Part shown: positions 43,420 to 55,365 of the stretch, piece by piece
Layout: the number at the start of each line of letters is the position of its first letter
How positions within the stretch are numbered: position 1 is the stretch's first letter
Assembly: GCA_028551475.1 (NCBI GenBank)
Contig: CM052359.1
Span: 19,965,583-20,029,582 of the forward strand
From: Casuarina equisetifolia
Lineage: Eukaryota; Streptophyta; Magnoliopsida; Fagales; Casuarinaceae
DNA: 64,000 nucleotides
Direction of reading: 5' to 3'
Position numbers and translations under genes: made by a program
The notes under the pieces: model-generated
Database searches by the model: none
Told to the model about the DNA's origin: nothing
The model's input: the letters and a program-made list of their open reading frames with translations, nothing else

Positions 43420-44716
43420 AAGGACCCTGCCTGCTGCGCTAGGCCTGCTCTTCCCTGCTAAGGGGCTCGACCCATTAACGAGACTTTCTGGGCTTTGTAT
43501 AACGGACTTTATTTTATTCTATTGCAAAATAAGCAAATGATTTGATCAAAGTTTGATTATTCATTCTATTAAGTTAACATTTCATTTTGTGATAAAATTT
43601 AGACTCATAATGAGTGGTATTAGAATCAAATCACAACTTGACCCAATAGACTTATAATTGTTATCCCCTGGGATAGAGTGTGCAATGAACTAATCTTTAA
43701 TATTAGGTTGACAAAAAACTTTATTTAGATTAAGAGTGATATGAATTTAGGTAGGAAAAAATGTAATGAACTTCATTCTTATATATATATATATATATAA
43801 ATTAATAAAAAAAACAACAAGCACCAATAAATAAGTCCATTATACACCCAACACTAGCATATAATAGTCATAAGTGCATTGAGTTTGGTTGCAATTTAAT
43901 CTTATATCATTTGTTACGAACCTAGTCAATCTAAGAGAATGAAGCTCATTACATAAGGTAAGACTCTTTGCCTTTGACATTCTCAACCTTAGAAGAAATA
44001 ATTAGAGATCATCAAAACATTACTTGCTTTATTATCATTAAGTTCTTTAACCTTAATCTTAAATTTTTATTATTTTCTTAGGAGTAGTTTATCATTAATT
44101 TCATAATCAATACTTTGTTATTTAGATTATTGTTCATTGTTGAAATTATTTTGAGACTTGTGGTTTGGTTATCATTCTTTTAGAGTGATTTATATTAATA
44201 AATGACTATTATCCAATTGGAGTCTCTTTTGTTTCTCAATTATGGACTTAGTGTAGAATAAAGTCCTAATAGTGATATCAAGAGCCAACTTCTTGGCAAC
44301 CAAAGGTGGGATACATACATGTTTGCAAACAAAGGCAAAAACAATAGCAAACTCTCAGGCAAAATCTGAAGGCACGATGTTACCTTGGCTAGAAAAATTC
44401 CAGTCCACATCTACTCTATTTGCTTGGAATGTAAATTTTAACAGTATCGTCTTCAAGAGGATTCCTCCCTCGGCATCAATCTTCCGAAACAGTATTCCGC
44501 TTTGTTTTCTTTTTTAAGATCAATCATATTGTTAATTCATGGTTCCCTCAACCTTGTTTAAGGCGGAAGCATTTCCCTTTCGTCTCTTTTTGGAGGGGAC
44601 TGATTTTTACCTTTAGAGACACCAAGACGCGCCCTACCTTTCCCTCTTCCTCCTTTGAACAATAACATGTAACCACTAAACACAGCCATGAACCTGTCTT
44701 CTCCAAAGATTATGGA
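43420..44716. other. shared upstream region of two divergent PPR genes
   Basis: 1.3 kb between two pentatricopeptide genes transcribed away from each other, A+T-rich from about 43500. It holds an (AT)n run at about 43782-43800. GATATCAAGAGCCAA at about 44275 resembles a Copia primer site (usual TGGTATCAGAGCC) and may be a trace of an old LTR element. No gene was recognised. Confidence 0.5.
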
Positions 44717-46837
44717 ATGGCTAGACATGGCTTGGTCAAGAAACTCATGGTTGGCGACCTCTCCTCCCCCGACTCCTCCCCCTTTGCAAAGCTCTTGGAC
44801 TCGTGCGTCAAATCTAAGTCGGCACGAGACACGCGCCTCATCCACGCCCGTATCATTAAATCCCAGTTTTACTCCGAAGTTTTCATCCAGAATAGGCTTA
44901 TCTATGTGTATGGTAAATGCGGTTGTTTGGGTGATGCGCGCAAAGTGTTTGACCGAATGCTCCAGAAGAATACTTTCACGTGGAACTCGATTATAAGTGT
45001 GTTAACGAGATGGGGCTTTCTTCATGATGCTGTGCAGGTCTTTGGGTCCATGCCTGAGCCAGACCAGTGCTCGTGGAATTCAATGGTATCGGGTTTTGCA
45101 CATCATGAAAGTTTCGGTGAAGCTTTAGGATATTTTAGTAAAATGCACAAGGAGAATTTTGTGCTTAATGAGTACTCGTTTGGTAGCGCTCTTAGCGCCT
45201 GTTCAGGCCTAATGGATTTGAAACTGGGTACTCAAATTCATGCTTTGGTCTCAAAATCCTGGTACTCGTCAGATGTGTATATGGGTTCTGCTCTTATTGA
45301 CATGTATTCCAAGTGCGGGATTGTGGCTTGCGCTCAAAGAGTTTTTGATGAGATGAGTGAACGGAACAGAGTTTCTTGGAATAGTCTGATCACATGTTAT
45401 GAGCAAAATGGTCCGGCAAGTGAAGCATTGGAGGTTTTTGTGAGGATGATGGATTGCGGTATTGAACCAGACGAGGTGACTCTAGCTAGTGTGGTCAGTG
45501 CTTGTGCAAGTTTGTTGGCAATTAGAGAAGGTTTGCAGATTCATGCTCGCGTTGTGAAATGTGACAAATTCAGGGATGATCTTGTTTTGGGAAACGCATT
45601 GGTTGATATGTATGCAAAATGTTGTAAAATCAATGAAGCCAGATGGGTTTTTGATAGGATGCCCATTAGGAATGTGGTGTCTGAAACCTCCATGGTTAGT
45701 GGATATGCAAAGGCAGCAAGTGTGAAAGTGGCAAGGTTGATGTTTACTAAGATGATGGAGCGGAATGTAGTTTCTTGGAATGCACTTATTGCGGGGTATA
45801 CTCAGAATGGGGAGAATGAAGAGGCACTTGGGCTCTTCCTCCTCCTGAAGAGGGAATCTATTTGGCCAACCCATTACACTTTCGGGAATTTACTCAATGC
45901 TTGTGCCAACCTTTCGGAACTGCAGCTGGGCAGGCAGGCACATGGCCATGTTTTGAAGCATGGATTTCGCTTTCAATCTGGAGAGGAGAGTGACATTTTT
46001 GTGGGGAACTCTCTCATTGACATGTACATGAAATGTGGATCAATTGAAGATGGGAATAAAGCATTTGAAAATATGGCGGAAAGGGATTATGTCTCTTGGA
46101 ATGCCATGATTGTGGGATATGCGCAAAATGGTTATGGAACTGAAGCTCTTCAAATTTTCAACAAAATGTTGTTATCTGGAGAGAAACCTGACCATGTCAC
46201 TATGATTGGTGTTTTATGCGCTTGCAGTCATGCGGGGCTGGTTGAAGAGGGGCGTCATTATTTCCACTCGATGAGACCAGAGCATGGTTTATCACCACTG
46301 AAGGACCATTATACTTGTATGGTTGATATTCTTGGTCGAGCTGGGTGCCTTGATGAAGCATGGAGTTTGATAGACACAATGCCAATGCAGCCTGATGCTG
46401 TTCTCTGGGGATCTTTACTTGCTGCTTGTAAGGCCCATAAGAATATCAAGTTAGGGAAGTACGTGGCAGAGAAGCTTTTGGAGATTGACCCTTCTAACTC
46501 TGGACCTTATGTTCTTCTCTCAAACATGTACGCTGAACTTGGAAAATGGAGGGACGTTATGAACGTTAGGAAGCTAATGAGGCAACACGGAGTTATCAAG
46601 CAGCCAGGTTGCAGTTGGATTAAGATCCTGGGTGATTTGCATGTTTTCATGGTGAAAGATAAAAGGCATCCTCGGAGGAAGGAGATCTATTTTCTTTTGA
46701 AGGTGCTCACGGAGCAGATGAAGAGAGCTGGGTATGTGCCAGATGCTGGAGTTCATGATGCTTGCGATGAGCATGCTGAATCTGAATTTATCTCGTATGA
46801 CGAAGTTGAAATTGTAGCAGATGCCGTTGTCGGTTAA
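44717..46837 (+). CDS. SLO2: SLO2-like PLS-E+ pentatricopeptide repeat protein, single exon
   Basis: An intact 706-codon frame. It resembles Arabidopsis SLOW GROWTH 2 (At2g13600) almost end to end, for example SSPFAKLLDSCVKSK near the N terminus, RNVVSWNALIAGYTQNGEN in the middle and EPSNSG-type and KQPGCSWIKI motifs near the end. SLO2 is a mitochondrial RNA-editing factor acting on transcripts of complex I and other respiratory genes. The repeats run from about residue 20 to 560, followed by E and E+ motifs (WGSLLAACKAHKN, YVLLSNMYAELGKW, HVFMVKDKRHP). There is no DYW domain, as in SLO2. The first ATG fits the family start. Mitochondrial targeting is inferred from the orthologue; the N terminus is not a strong presequence by eye. 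Confidence 0.92.
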   Translation: MARHGLVKKLMVGDLSSPDSSPFAKLLDSCVKSKSARDTRLIHARIIKSQFYSEVFIQNRLIYVYGKCGCLGDARKVFDRMLQKNTFTWNSIISVLTRWGFLHDAVQVFGSMPEPDQCSWNSMVSGFAHHESFGEALGYFSKMHKENFVLNEYSFGSALSACSGLMDLKLGTQIHALVSKSWYSSDVYMGSALIDMYSKCGIVACAQRVFDEMSERNRVSWNSLITCYEQNGPASEALEVFVRMMDCGIEPDEVTLASVVSACASLLAIREGLQIHARVVKCDKFRDDLVLGNALVDMYAKCCKINEARWVFDRMPIRNVVSETSMVSGYAKAASVKVARLMFTKMMERNVVSWNALIAGYTQNGENEEALGLFLLLKRESIWPTHYTFGNLLNACANLSELQLGRQAHGHVLKHGFRFQSGEESDIFVGNSLIDMYMKCGSIEDGNKAFENMAERDYVSWNAMIVGYAQNGYGTEALQIFNKMLLSGEKPDHVTMIGVLCACSHAGLVEEGRHYFHSMRPEHGLSPLKDHYTCMVDILGRAGCLDEAWSLIDTMPMQPDAVLWGSLLAACKAHKNIKLGKYVAEKLLEIDPSNSGPYVLLSNMYAELGKWRDVMNVRKLMRQHGVIKQPGCSWIKILGDLHVFMVKDKRHPRRKEIYFLLKVLTEQMKRAGYVPDAGVHDACDEHAESEFISYDEVEIVADAVVG

Positions 46838-47884
46838 ACCATATGTTTTGTTATTGGTATCGCTTTCTTCAACATCTGATTGATTCCTCGCCTCAAATTG
46901 GGAGTGCAAAGCTAGTACAGTTTCAGAAGTCCTCACAGCTGCTATGCTATGAGAATCTTACCGTTTTGCACGTCAAAAGATCGTATGACTAAGGATTATT
47001 CATCATGATCTCGCTTGAGGCTTAGAAAGACTGGCATACACTTCCCCCCAATTTGGGAAATTCCAGAGCCTGGAGGGAGGTCAGTATAATAATTTTCCTG
47101 TAATGAATTGTTGAGGCAATGTTTATGGGACCAATTCTCAATATCTACGGGCAGAGTAAACAGCTAAATGCGGACAGGCTCCTCTGCAGTCGAATTTAGT
47201 GGGACTTGTGAAACCGACCAAGCTTTTTGGCTTTTAACTATGCCATGTCAGATATAATTCTAGGAGCTCCTTAAATTAATAAATTAACAATGATTTGATT
47301 TACTTTGTGCCACTAAAGTTCCCTGTTGTTTCAACGTTGGTGGAGGCACCATAAGATGTGTGCTTAGCATTTGAAGTGCTCTGAGGCCTCATATTATTTG
47401 GAAGATTAGGCATTCCGGGTTCATAAAAGGGAGCATAATCAAGCCTTAGACACCTTGGATATGAACAAATTGCTGTAGCGTAAATATTGCCATTTGCCTC
47501 TGGACCGTAAAAAAGTGAAATCTCTCTTGTTTATGTACAGACGCATAGGCAAAAGCTTGTAGCAGCCTCCTCCCAGCCCTGTGTTATGCCTCAGGACTTG
47601 TTTCATGATTGTTGTCCAAGAACAATCACGTGTAAACAATAAGTAAAACAGTAACCACGAAGGGAAGGAGAAGAAAAAGGAGAGATAGTCATATATGATG
47701 GAAATATTGAACATGAAAACCGACATGTTATGTTAGAATAATCCGGTGGCAGAAATTACAGATAGTTCTTTTATTGCTATTTATCTGATTTTTCTTCATC
47801 TTTCCTTGCTGTCTTTAGGAAAGTCCAAGACATGTGAACCATCTTGTCAACAAACCCTGGCGAGAGAGATTTTCACCATATTCT
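46838..47884. other. spacer between converging SLO2-like and ABCG genes, no gene seen
   Basis: Probable 3' UTRs of both neighbours. No conserved coding pattern was recognised. Confidence 0.5.
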
Positions 47885-49834
47885 TCAGAGAAAAGCATCC
47901 CTGAGCCCTCTCTGAGAGCATCTAAATCTAAGAATGACATAAGAAACAAACCTGTATACTAATATGAAGCACACCATAATAATCACATTTCTGAACCTAC
48001 TTTCCTCTCCATACCCTACTTCTCTAAGCACATCTTCTCCAGTCACCTCGCAAGTGCCAAACATGTACTCCAAGCACTTCTCTGAGTTAGAGAACTCATT
48101 TATTAGAAACCCTTCAAACGGATACTTGAACAACGATATGTAATGCATGAAAATCCAGTAATGTGGGATCTCTTGCTTTGATATGAAGTAACCAGAGAAC
48201 AGGAAGAAGGACCCCATGACGCCCCCAATCACGGAATTCCCGACGATGAAATTAGGCACTAGAGCACTGAAACAGACCACAACTGAATTCGCTGTATACA
48301 GAATCAGCCAAATTAGCAACAAGAAGTGCAAAAAGGCCATGAAATTCTGATTGAGTCCAACAAGCCAGTATAAGGGTATTGAGAATAAAATTGCAAGGAT
48401 GAGCAGGAATGGCAAGTAAACTAGTCCATTAGCCACCGCATAGGATGAGACTCTGTAGCTTCCACAACATGTCTCCTTAATGAGAATCTCTCTCTCTTGC
48501 AGGAAGATTGGGAGGGCTTCTGTGGTGCATGACAACAAGAAAGCTAGAATGAATGCAAATAGACCTACCCTTTCCTGGGCTCCAACCAGATCATCTTTGA
48601 GATTGTAAAAGATCGAGCCAAGGACAAGCCCTGAGATCAACATTTGAATTGTCCGGCAAGCAAAGAGCTCCTTTGTCCGGAAGATGTTCTTGGAGAACCT
48701 ATGAGTGAGAATTATGGTTTCTCGCAATCTAGAATTTGCATAGTCGAAAGGGCAATCCATTCCACCAGTGAATGCTTCTTCATCCATAACCCTGGATTGT
48801 TGAAACAGCTGTTGTAGTGTGAACTTACCACTTCTACTCTCACCTTGACCATCTTTCTTTTGTTGCGTAGTTGACGGCAACTGTGGTCGCGTTTCTTGGT
48901 GAACTTGCTGAAATTTTCGGTGCTGTTGAATGGTCTCGATGGATTCCATGGCGAATTCAACAACATTCACATGAAGGGGAAGCTCTAGCCCCATCAGCCT
49001 TAAGTTCCCGCCAAGCTGATCCACCGTGCCATGGTGCAAAACAGTGCCATTGGCCAACAATAAGATTGTATTAAACGACTTTACAATCCGGAAGCCTGGT
49101 TGATGGATGCTGAGAATTATGGTTCTGCCTCGGGTTTCAGCCATGATCTTGAGCATATCAATAATTTGAAGCGCTGATGTACTGTCCAGCCCTGAAGTTG
49201 GTTCATCAAGAATCAGCACTTCTGGATCATGTATCACGTCCACGCCAATTGAAACGCGGCGTTTTTCTCCTCCAGATATCCCACGAACCCTTTCGTCTCC
49301 AACTCGAGCACCGGCTACACGACTCAGACCAAGCTCCTGGATCAAGGACTTCACCCTGGAGCTCAGTTCAGCATGTGGAAGCCTTAACCTTAGCTTTGCG
49401 CTAAACATTAAGGTTTCTTCCACTGTGAGTAAAGGAAAGAGTGTATCCTTCTGAGTGACATACCCTGATATTTTCTTGAACTGAAATTTGTCTACGGGCT
49501 TTTGGTTCACATAAATCGAACCACTTTTTGGTGTGAGTTTCCCTGCTAGGATTTCCAGTAGGGACGACTTTCCAGCTCCACTCGGACCCAAAATGGCCGT
49601 AATCTCCCATGGTTTGGCTTGGCAGCTCACGCCCTTCAGGACTTGACGGGCTCTGGGGAATGACTCTTCACCCTTGGTTTGTTCTTCTGGCTCTTGACCA
49701 ATTTCTTGAAGATCTGGTGGCTCTTTGCTGAAGATCTTAAATGGACGCTGTCTGCTGTGTGTTTGAATCTCGTAATTGATGCCTATTGCTTCAATCTCAC
49801 ACCCTTGTTTCTTCATTGAAGAAGCACTCTTCAC
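47885..49834 (-). CDS. ABCG5: ABCG-subfamily half-size transporter (ABCG5-like)
   Basis: An intact single-exon frame of 649 codons. The likely start is the second Met (49816, MKKQGCEIEA), which matches Arabidopsis ABCG5. The nucleotide-binding domain comes first, as in all ABCG half-transporters: Walker A GPSGAGKS (residues 83-90), Q-loop near 128, signature ISGGEKRR (186-193), Walker B VLILDEPTSGLDS (about 206-218) and H-loop SIHQPG. The linker contains SGKFTLQQLFQQSRV. The membrane domain has about six segments from residue 395 (MLISGLVLGSIF, VGLFAFILAFLL, ANGLVYLPFLLILAILF, FMAFLHFLLLIWLILY, GGVMGSFFLFSGYF, VIIMVCFILVYRFV). It would dimerise and export lipid-type or cuticle-related substrates at the plasma membrane; the substrate is not shown by sequence. 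Confidence 0.94.
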   Translation of the reverse strand: MKSASSMKKQGCEIEAIGINYEIQTHSRQRPFKIFSKEPPDLQEIGQEPEEQTKGEESFPRARQVLKGVSCQAKPWEITAILGPSGAGKSSLLEILAGKLTPKSGSIYVNQKPVDKFQFKKISGYVTQKDTLFPLLTVEETLMFSAKLRLRLPHAELSSRVKSLIQELGLSRVAGARVGDERVRGISGGEKRRVSIGVDVIHDPEVLILDEPTSGLDSTSALQIIDMLKIMAETRGRTIILSIHQPGFRIVKSFNTILLLANGTVLHHGTVDQLGGNLRLMGLELPLHVNVVEFAMESIETIQQHRKFQQVHQETRPQLPSTTQQKKDGQGESRSGKFTLQQLFQQSRVMDEEAFTGGMDCPFDYANSRLRETIILTHRFSKNIFRTKELFACRTIQMLISGLVLGSIFYNLKDDLVGAQERVGLFAFILAFLLSCTTEALPIFLQEREILIKETCCGSYRVSSYAVANGLVYLPFLLILAILFSIPLYWLVGLNQNFMAFLHFLLLIWLILYTANSVVVCFSALVPNFIVGNSVIGGVMGSFFLFSGYFISKQEIPHYWIFMHYISLFKYPFEGFLINEFSNSEKCLEYMFGTCEVTGEDVLREVGYGEESRFRNVIIMVCFILVYRFVSYVILRFRCSQRGLRDAFL

Positions 49835-52800
49835 TCTTCTCTATTCTATCTCTCTCTTTTCTCTCTTCTTTTAACTCGCTTCGGCTTCTTTAGTTCAACT
49901 TGTGAACTAGAAAGCACTCCAACTGATCTTCTTCTTGTTCATTTCGTATTTAACCGCTGGTTATGGTTTCATCTACAAACTGTGGAAACAGTGGGTTTGG
50001 CTTGAAGGGATCAAATACAAAGACGCTTGGCTCCTCGAGTTTGTATACACGGTTCACGTGCAACCTACATGGCTGTCTCTGTATTGATAATTTTGTCATT
50101 GAAATTTGTGTAGTTCACGTGGTAATGGTACGTGAAACAACTAGTTTCTGGCTGCGAAGGTTGTATGGCTTCCAGCTTTGAGCGACACATTATAACCTAA
50201 CACCGCTTGCTCTTTGCACGTATGAGAATTGTAGGTCAAAACTGTCCCCAACTCGAGAGGAACCCAGAAACATTTACATAAACTGTAGATGACTTCTACA
50301 AGATGATGAGTCAGGTTTGACTTCCAAAAATTATTTAAAGGGAAAAAAATTTTAACACCAAAAGAAAATAATATGAATCAGTTTTACACTATTCTTAGTA
50401 AATTTCGAGGAATATAAAGAAATTCTAGGAACATTATGAAGTTTAACTGAAAATTATTGAAGATTTTAAGGAAGAAGAGTTTGGGCAATAAAAGTACCGT
50501 ATCTGTTTGATTTCCTTACGAATTGAGAGACATATATACGTGGGTGGGGCATAGAAACATGCATTTCCACATGCATAGAACAATGTGGTTATCTGGTTAA
50601 TCACCAAAAAATATGGCATTATAATAGTAAACCTCCAACTCAATCATTGGAACAAGGGAAGATCTTCCAATTTGTTATGAAGCTACAATAATAATCTCAA
50701 AGGGAAGGCAATAATTTTTCTCCTCGATCTTGTATGGAGGTTTCGGCAAGGCCAGTCGTGCGAGTTGAATACATTTTAGAGTACCCACATTAACAAGTGG
50801 GAAATGGTATATTTGAGCGATTCTTGTGTTTTATCTTAGGTGATAAAGTTTAGATGCAATTCAGTTTGCTAAGTGGGAAAAAAAGAAGGTAAATATAAGA
50901 TAAAAGAAGGCATACACAATTCTAGGCTGCAACCGGTTGGACGTAAAAGATGTTTAACAGGCCATTTTTGTCCACACACGAACTAGAATACTCAAAGTTC
51001 TGTCGAAGTTTTTAGTGAAAGCACGTAAAAGATGTTTAACATTCTATGGTCTTTTCCTCCAAAGGAGCATACGTTATCAACAACGGGAAGATGCAAACAA
51101 TCAAGACTAAGGGCTAATCGTGTCCGTGTAGTTAGCCTATTCTAACACGTATTTGAAGCAGAAGTTATTAGAGACGCGGAGGGCTTTGAAGTCATATGTA
51201 GAAGGCTAAGGGATTGCTATGAAAAGATGGCAGAGGTCCCCATTTGTTTCTCCGACTTGTGGCTGAAATGCCTCTAAATATTGTGGCCGCAAAAGAATCC
51301 AAATCTTTGAAGTCTTTGCCCATTGTAAGCCACTAAGTTTCACCCTTCTGTACATAAGTCTGCAATAGTAATATTCTGAGCTTTTTGGTTTCTTGTGTCT
51401 CTATTTGCTCACCTACCAATGCATTCTGTTTCCCAACAAGAAAAACAAAGCAAAACCCCATAATCATTTATTCGAAAGTGACTGAATTACTCTTAATTAT
51501 GCAGTTTGGTGTAGCTTACACAAGCCAAATCATTTCACCACATTTCATGTCAAAAAAGTGTCATGATTAATCATTTTTGGCACCAAAGCGACGTGCCTCG
51601 ACTCCAGCCAAAGCAATTACCACCTCAAGTTACAGATGCCCCCACGCAATCAAAAGGGTTAACTTCTTACTAATGGTGGAAAATGGTTTCGAGAAAATGA
51701 TGACATCAAACGAATCTTTTGTGTGGATGAGAGCAAAGGAGAAGATCCTGCTGGTTTCCATTTCTCTGAGGCTTTCCAAGGAGCTCACTTGTCCTCTAAT
51801 TATTTTAATGCTTTTCTTGTTTGTTTCGACCTGTTGATTTGTCCCCTGGTGCCATTTTTATGTGGCATATGTAGAGCCCGTGAACTCTCTCCTGTGTGGT
51901 CAATCAAGGCTCGTTGTGAACCCCAGCTGCCACCTACCGCCACCAATGAACAGCTCACTTCCTACCACCTGTTGGCCCGTGAACCCATCCTCAGTTTTCC
52001 CTCCCTCCAATCATTCTACCATGGCACTCCAAAGCTTACTTATCATGTTCCTAATTGTGTTCATCTGTGGCTTTCCGCGTTTGTTCACCTCTTATCTTAA
52101 GAGAATGGACAACTAAGACACAGATTTGAAGAAACAGCCTTTTGGCAGCCCATGACTTTACTCATATTTGAAGAAACTTTCTCCCTTTTCCTTCTACTTC
52201 TTCACAAACAAACACGTACTTAGCCATTTGCTTATTTTAATCGTCCTTTTGGGTCACTTGGAATCAAGCATTGGAATGCATTATGAAGAATGAAACCCTT
52301 CAACAAGTGACACTTTAAAAGGCAATAATGGTGCATGCTTAATGGATTCTAGAACCTTACTGTCCTGCTTTTGTCTCTTAGCTTAAAGGATTCTAAAAAT
52401 CAACAATAAATTGTACAGCAATATCACAGCTAGGACAGAGGAAACAATTATTTACTGATTCTTATCAAGAATTTCAATTTTGAATTCAACGCCCAAAGAT
52501 GCTCACAGATGTGTCGTTGTGAGATTTCAATTTTTAATTTTTGTGGAAGTGGATCCATGGCTATGGCGTTTGAAAGTAGTTCTAAAATAAAATTTGAAAT
52601 CGGATTCTTTAGTGCGAAAGCAGAAGTACAATTCAGTGCAAAATCGGATCCTAAAGCAAAACTGACCCTTAAAATATTTATTTAATGAATCTTCTGAATA
52701 ATGTATCCACACACGATATTACTAGTTATGCACGAATCTTGGGCCGAACGAGCAAGAAGAACACAAAACTCGGGTCTTTAATCGTCTCATTTGTGTTTAA

Positions 52801-55365
52801 ATTTCGATAACGTTTTAGTCTATAATGTCACTTATAACTGTTCACACATAGTTAAATTAAGATCCACTCATTTCCTTTGATATATATATTTACATATTCT
52901 CAAGATGAGCTTAGGATAAAAAATTCTAGACAACATCTGTTCTCCATTGAACTAAGTACTTGCTGACCCCTTCTTTGATATCAAATTGCCAAAACAATTA
53001 TAATCTTCAACCTCAATTACTGCCAATTAATTTGCATTGATTCATTGATCACAAGCTGAAATTAGAAGGTCCAGTCAAAGTATAATAAATGTATATAATT
53101 CAAGCTTTCAACCATCTGGATTTGGATTTTGCATCAACCAACTCGAATAAGCCAAGGTGATTAGTTTAATGCTGAACAATGATATTCAAAAAGAAAGTCT
53201 TCTTTGCTTCTTTAAATGTGTTAGTGGTTGAGCTGGTAGCTGATGGAGGCAATTTAAAACTCAATTTATAGCTAAAATAAGAGATCTCTGACTACTAAAT
53301 TGTACGAATTTGGTATATTCATCAGCACGCAAGGCCAACCTACTCGAACAGTAATAAGTTCGTGGTTTTCTTTTCTTCTTCCTCTTATCCTGTTGCTGCA
53401 GAATAAACGCCAACTTGGTCTTGGACTGAATGCTGCATCTTTAAGGAAGCGGTGAGCTATGACACATTTTCATCGAGAAATACAATGTGATAACAAGTGT
53501 TATCTATTTCATCTTCTCTCTCTCTTCCCCAGTCTCTTGGAGTTCTACCTGGGTGTTTTGCTAACAAATCCTTACACCCTGGAATGCGCAAGAAAACAAG
53601 AAAGTAATGTCTCGTATCAAGCTTAAGACAAGCAAATTCTTGCTATTTCGCATGAAGCCAAAGAGCACCGCAAGCCAGCCTCTGTCAACCGTCTGCATGT
53701 GTGTTGATATGCGTTGGTTCTTAGCTGTTCTATGCACGAGGCCTGGAAGCATTTCCAACGAGGCACCAATCGGTAAAACGAGTGAAATTTAATAATTTAG
53801 ACCTACCTTTTGGATTATGAAGCCATATTGTGATCCTTTCATGTCATTGGGTTCACTTCAATAATTCAACAATTTTTGTCTTCCACAGTTCTATATCCTT
53901 CCAATAACTTAGAGCAGTTATCCATATACCATTCTCTTCTCTTCTCTTCTCTCTCTTGATAAATGTGCTAAATATATACTGGTTTTTATTTTAGGAAAAC
54001 CAGAAGATAATCCAAAGAAGCAAGAGACTGGCATGAAGCATGTTCCGAACCTGCGAAAAGGACAACGCTCACTGCACATGCCCTTGTGCAGAAGCGTATA
54101 TGGCAAGTGTGCCCGAAGCCGAAAATATCTAACAAGAAATTAAAGAAAAATCCAAACCCTTTGTGGAGCTGTTAGAAACTTACAATAGAAGTACCAAACA
54201 ACCCTACATATTCCGAAACTCCCTCTGTGCTACCCGTCAAAATACTCAAACGTTGAGTAGATGGATCAGAAACAAGACTGGCAGGTTTTTATTTTTGCTT
54301 TCCAATCTTCTGTGGACACCTCTTTAATTCTTGTCAAAATACTTGAAAGGAGGGATAAAGCTGCTCATTTCATTGATGAAGCAAACAAACCCTATTTTCC
54401 AATCTATTACAAAGACGGGTGAATAGATCCGTGATGATTCTAAACTGCATATTCAACCTCCTTTTAAAGAGAAAAATTTACAAGGGATAAGCTCCAGGTC
54501 TTGTCTCCCCACGTCGCACGTCCTCCTGCTGGCTGAGATGACTCACAGCAGCTACTGAAGTAGCTGCTGCGCGTGCTGTAGGTGCTGCCGACGATGGAAC
54601 CTCTTACAGCAGCTACTTCAGTAGCTGTTGTGTAATTATGCTGACGGGGCATCCATCAGTGACGTGGCTGCCCATCTAATCACATATCCGAACAATTCTT
54701 TCTATTACTTGGGTGAGAAAAGCAAATCAAAAATGCCAATTGAGCAACAAATCCAACAAAGGTCCTGAAAAAATTCTTCATACAGAAGTCAGGGGTAAAA
54801 TAAAAATATAGCTGCAACAAAGTTGCTGTTTCTTGCCACCGATGGCAAACTTAAAATGCAATATTGCCATGCCGTTTTTCTGATTACGAAGCTAATAGCT
54901 GCACAAAAATCAGTATGGTTCAATGACCAGAAACTTGTGAGTTTGTATGTACCTATTACTAATTAGCCAATACCCATTTTTATCACGCAATACTGTCCTT
55001 ATCTGCTTGATTGTGATCAAGTAACACATATTGTAATTGGTCGAAATGCAGGAAGACCAAGAATTTATTTGGAAAACTTGAGTTAGGTATTGGGGGCTTT
55101 CGAAAGCTTTGCCTATGCTCCTGGGGAAGCAAAAATGGCGATACTAATGCATAGGTAACAGCCAAGAATTTCATCTCATTGATCTGCCTCATGGCTGTTA
55201 TTACCTCAGTTGTATAAAGAAAATGGAGCATATTTCCCAGTGGGAAGAAAAGCAATGAGAAAGAAGCACTGTTTTACATTCCAACAAGCAACAAGATAAT
55301 CTTCTCTATGTTTCTTTCCCAGTAAAGTGATAGATGGAACTATCATTAGATCTAAGGGACATGTT
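49835..55365. other. long intergenic region, no convincing gene
   Basis: 5.5 kb upstream of the ABCG gene. I found no recognisable protein, tRNA or LTR element. Points noted: an 18-bp direct repeat ACGTAAAAGATGTTTAAC at 50941-50958 and 51023-51040; a short open frame at about 52021-52116 coding for a single hydrophobic segment (ALQSLLIMFLIVFICG), without family support; and a pair of inverted hairpins at 54546-54630, listed separately. Confidence 0.5.
54546..54630. repeat. pair of hairpins that are inverted copies of each other
   Basis: 54546-54569 is CAGCAGCTAC, TGAA, GTAGCTGCTG, a perfect 10-bp-arm hairpin. 54607-54630 is CAGCAGCTAC, TTCA, GTAGCTGTTG, a hairpin with one weakened pair. Because of the central TGAA/TTCA, the second is the reverse complement of the first, so the two can also pair with each other across a 37-base spacer. 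The origin is unknown. Confidence 0.8.

Noticed and set aside
52021..52116. Small peptide with one hydrophobic segment
   Set aside because: A single short frame without homologues that I know or a clear gene context; noted only under the intergenic region.
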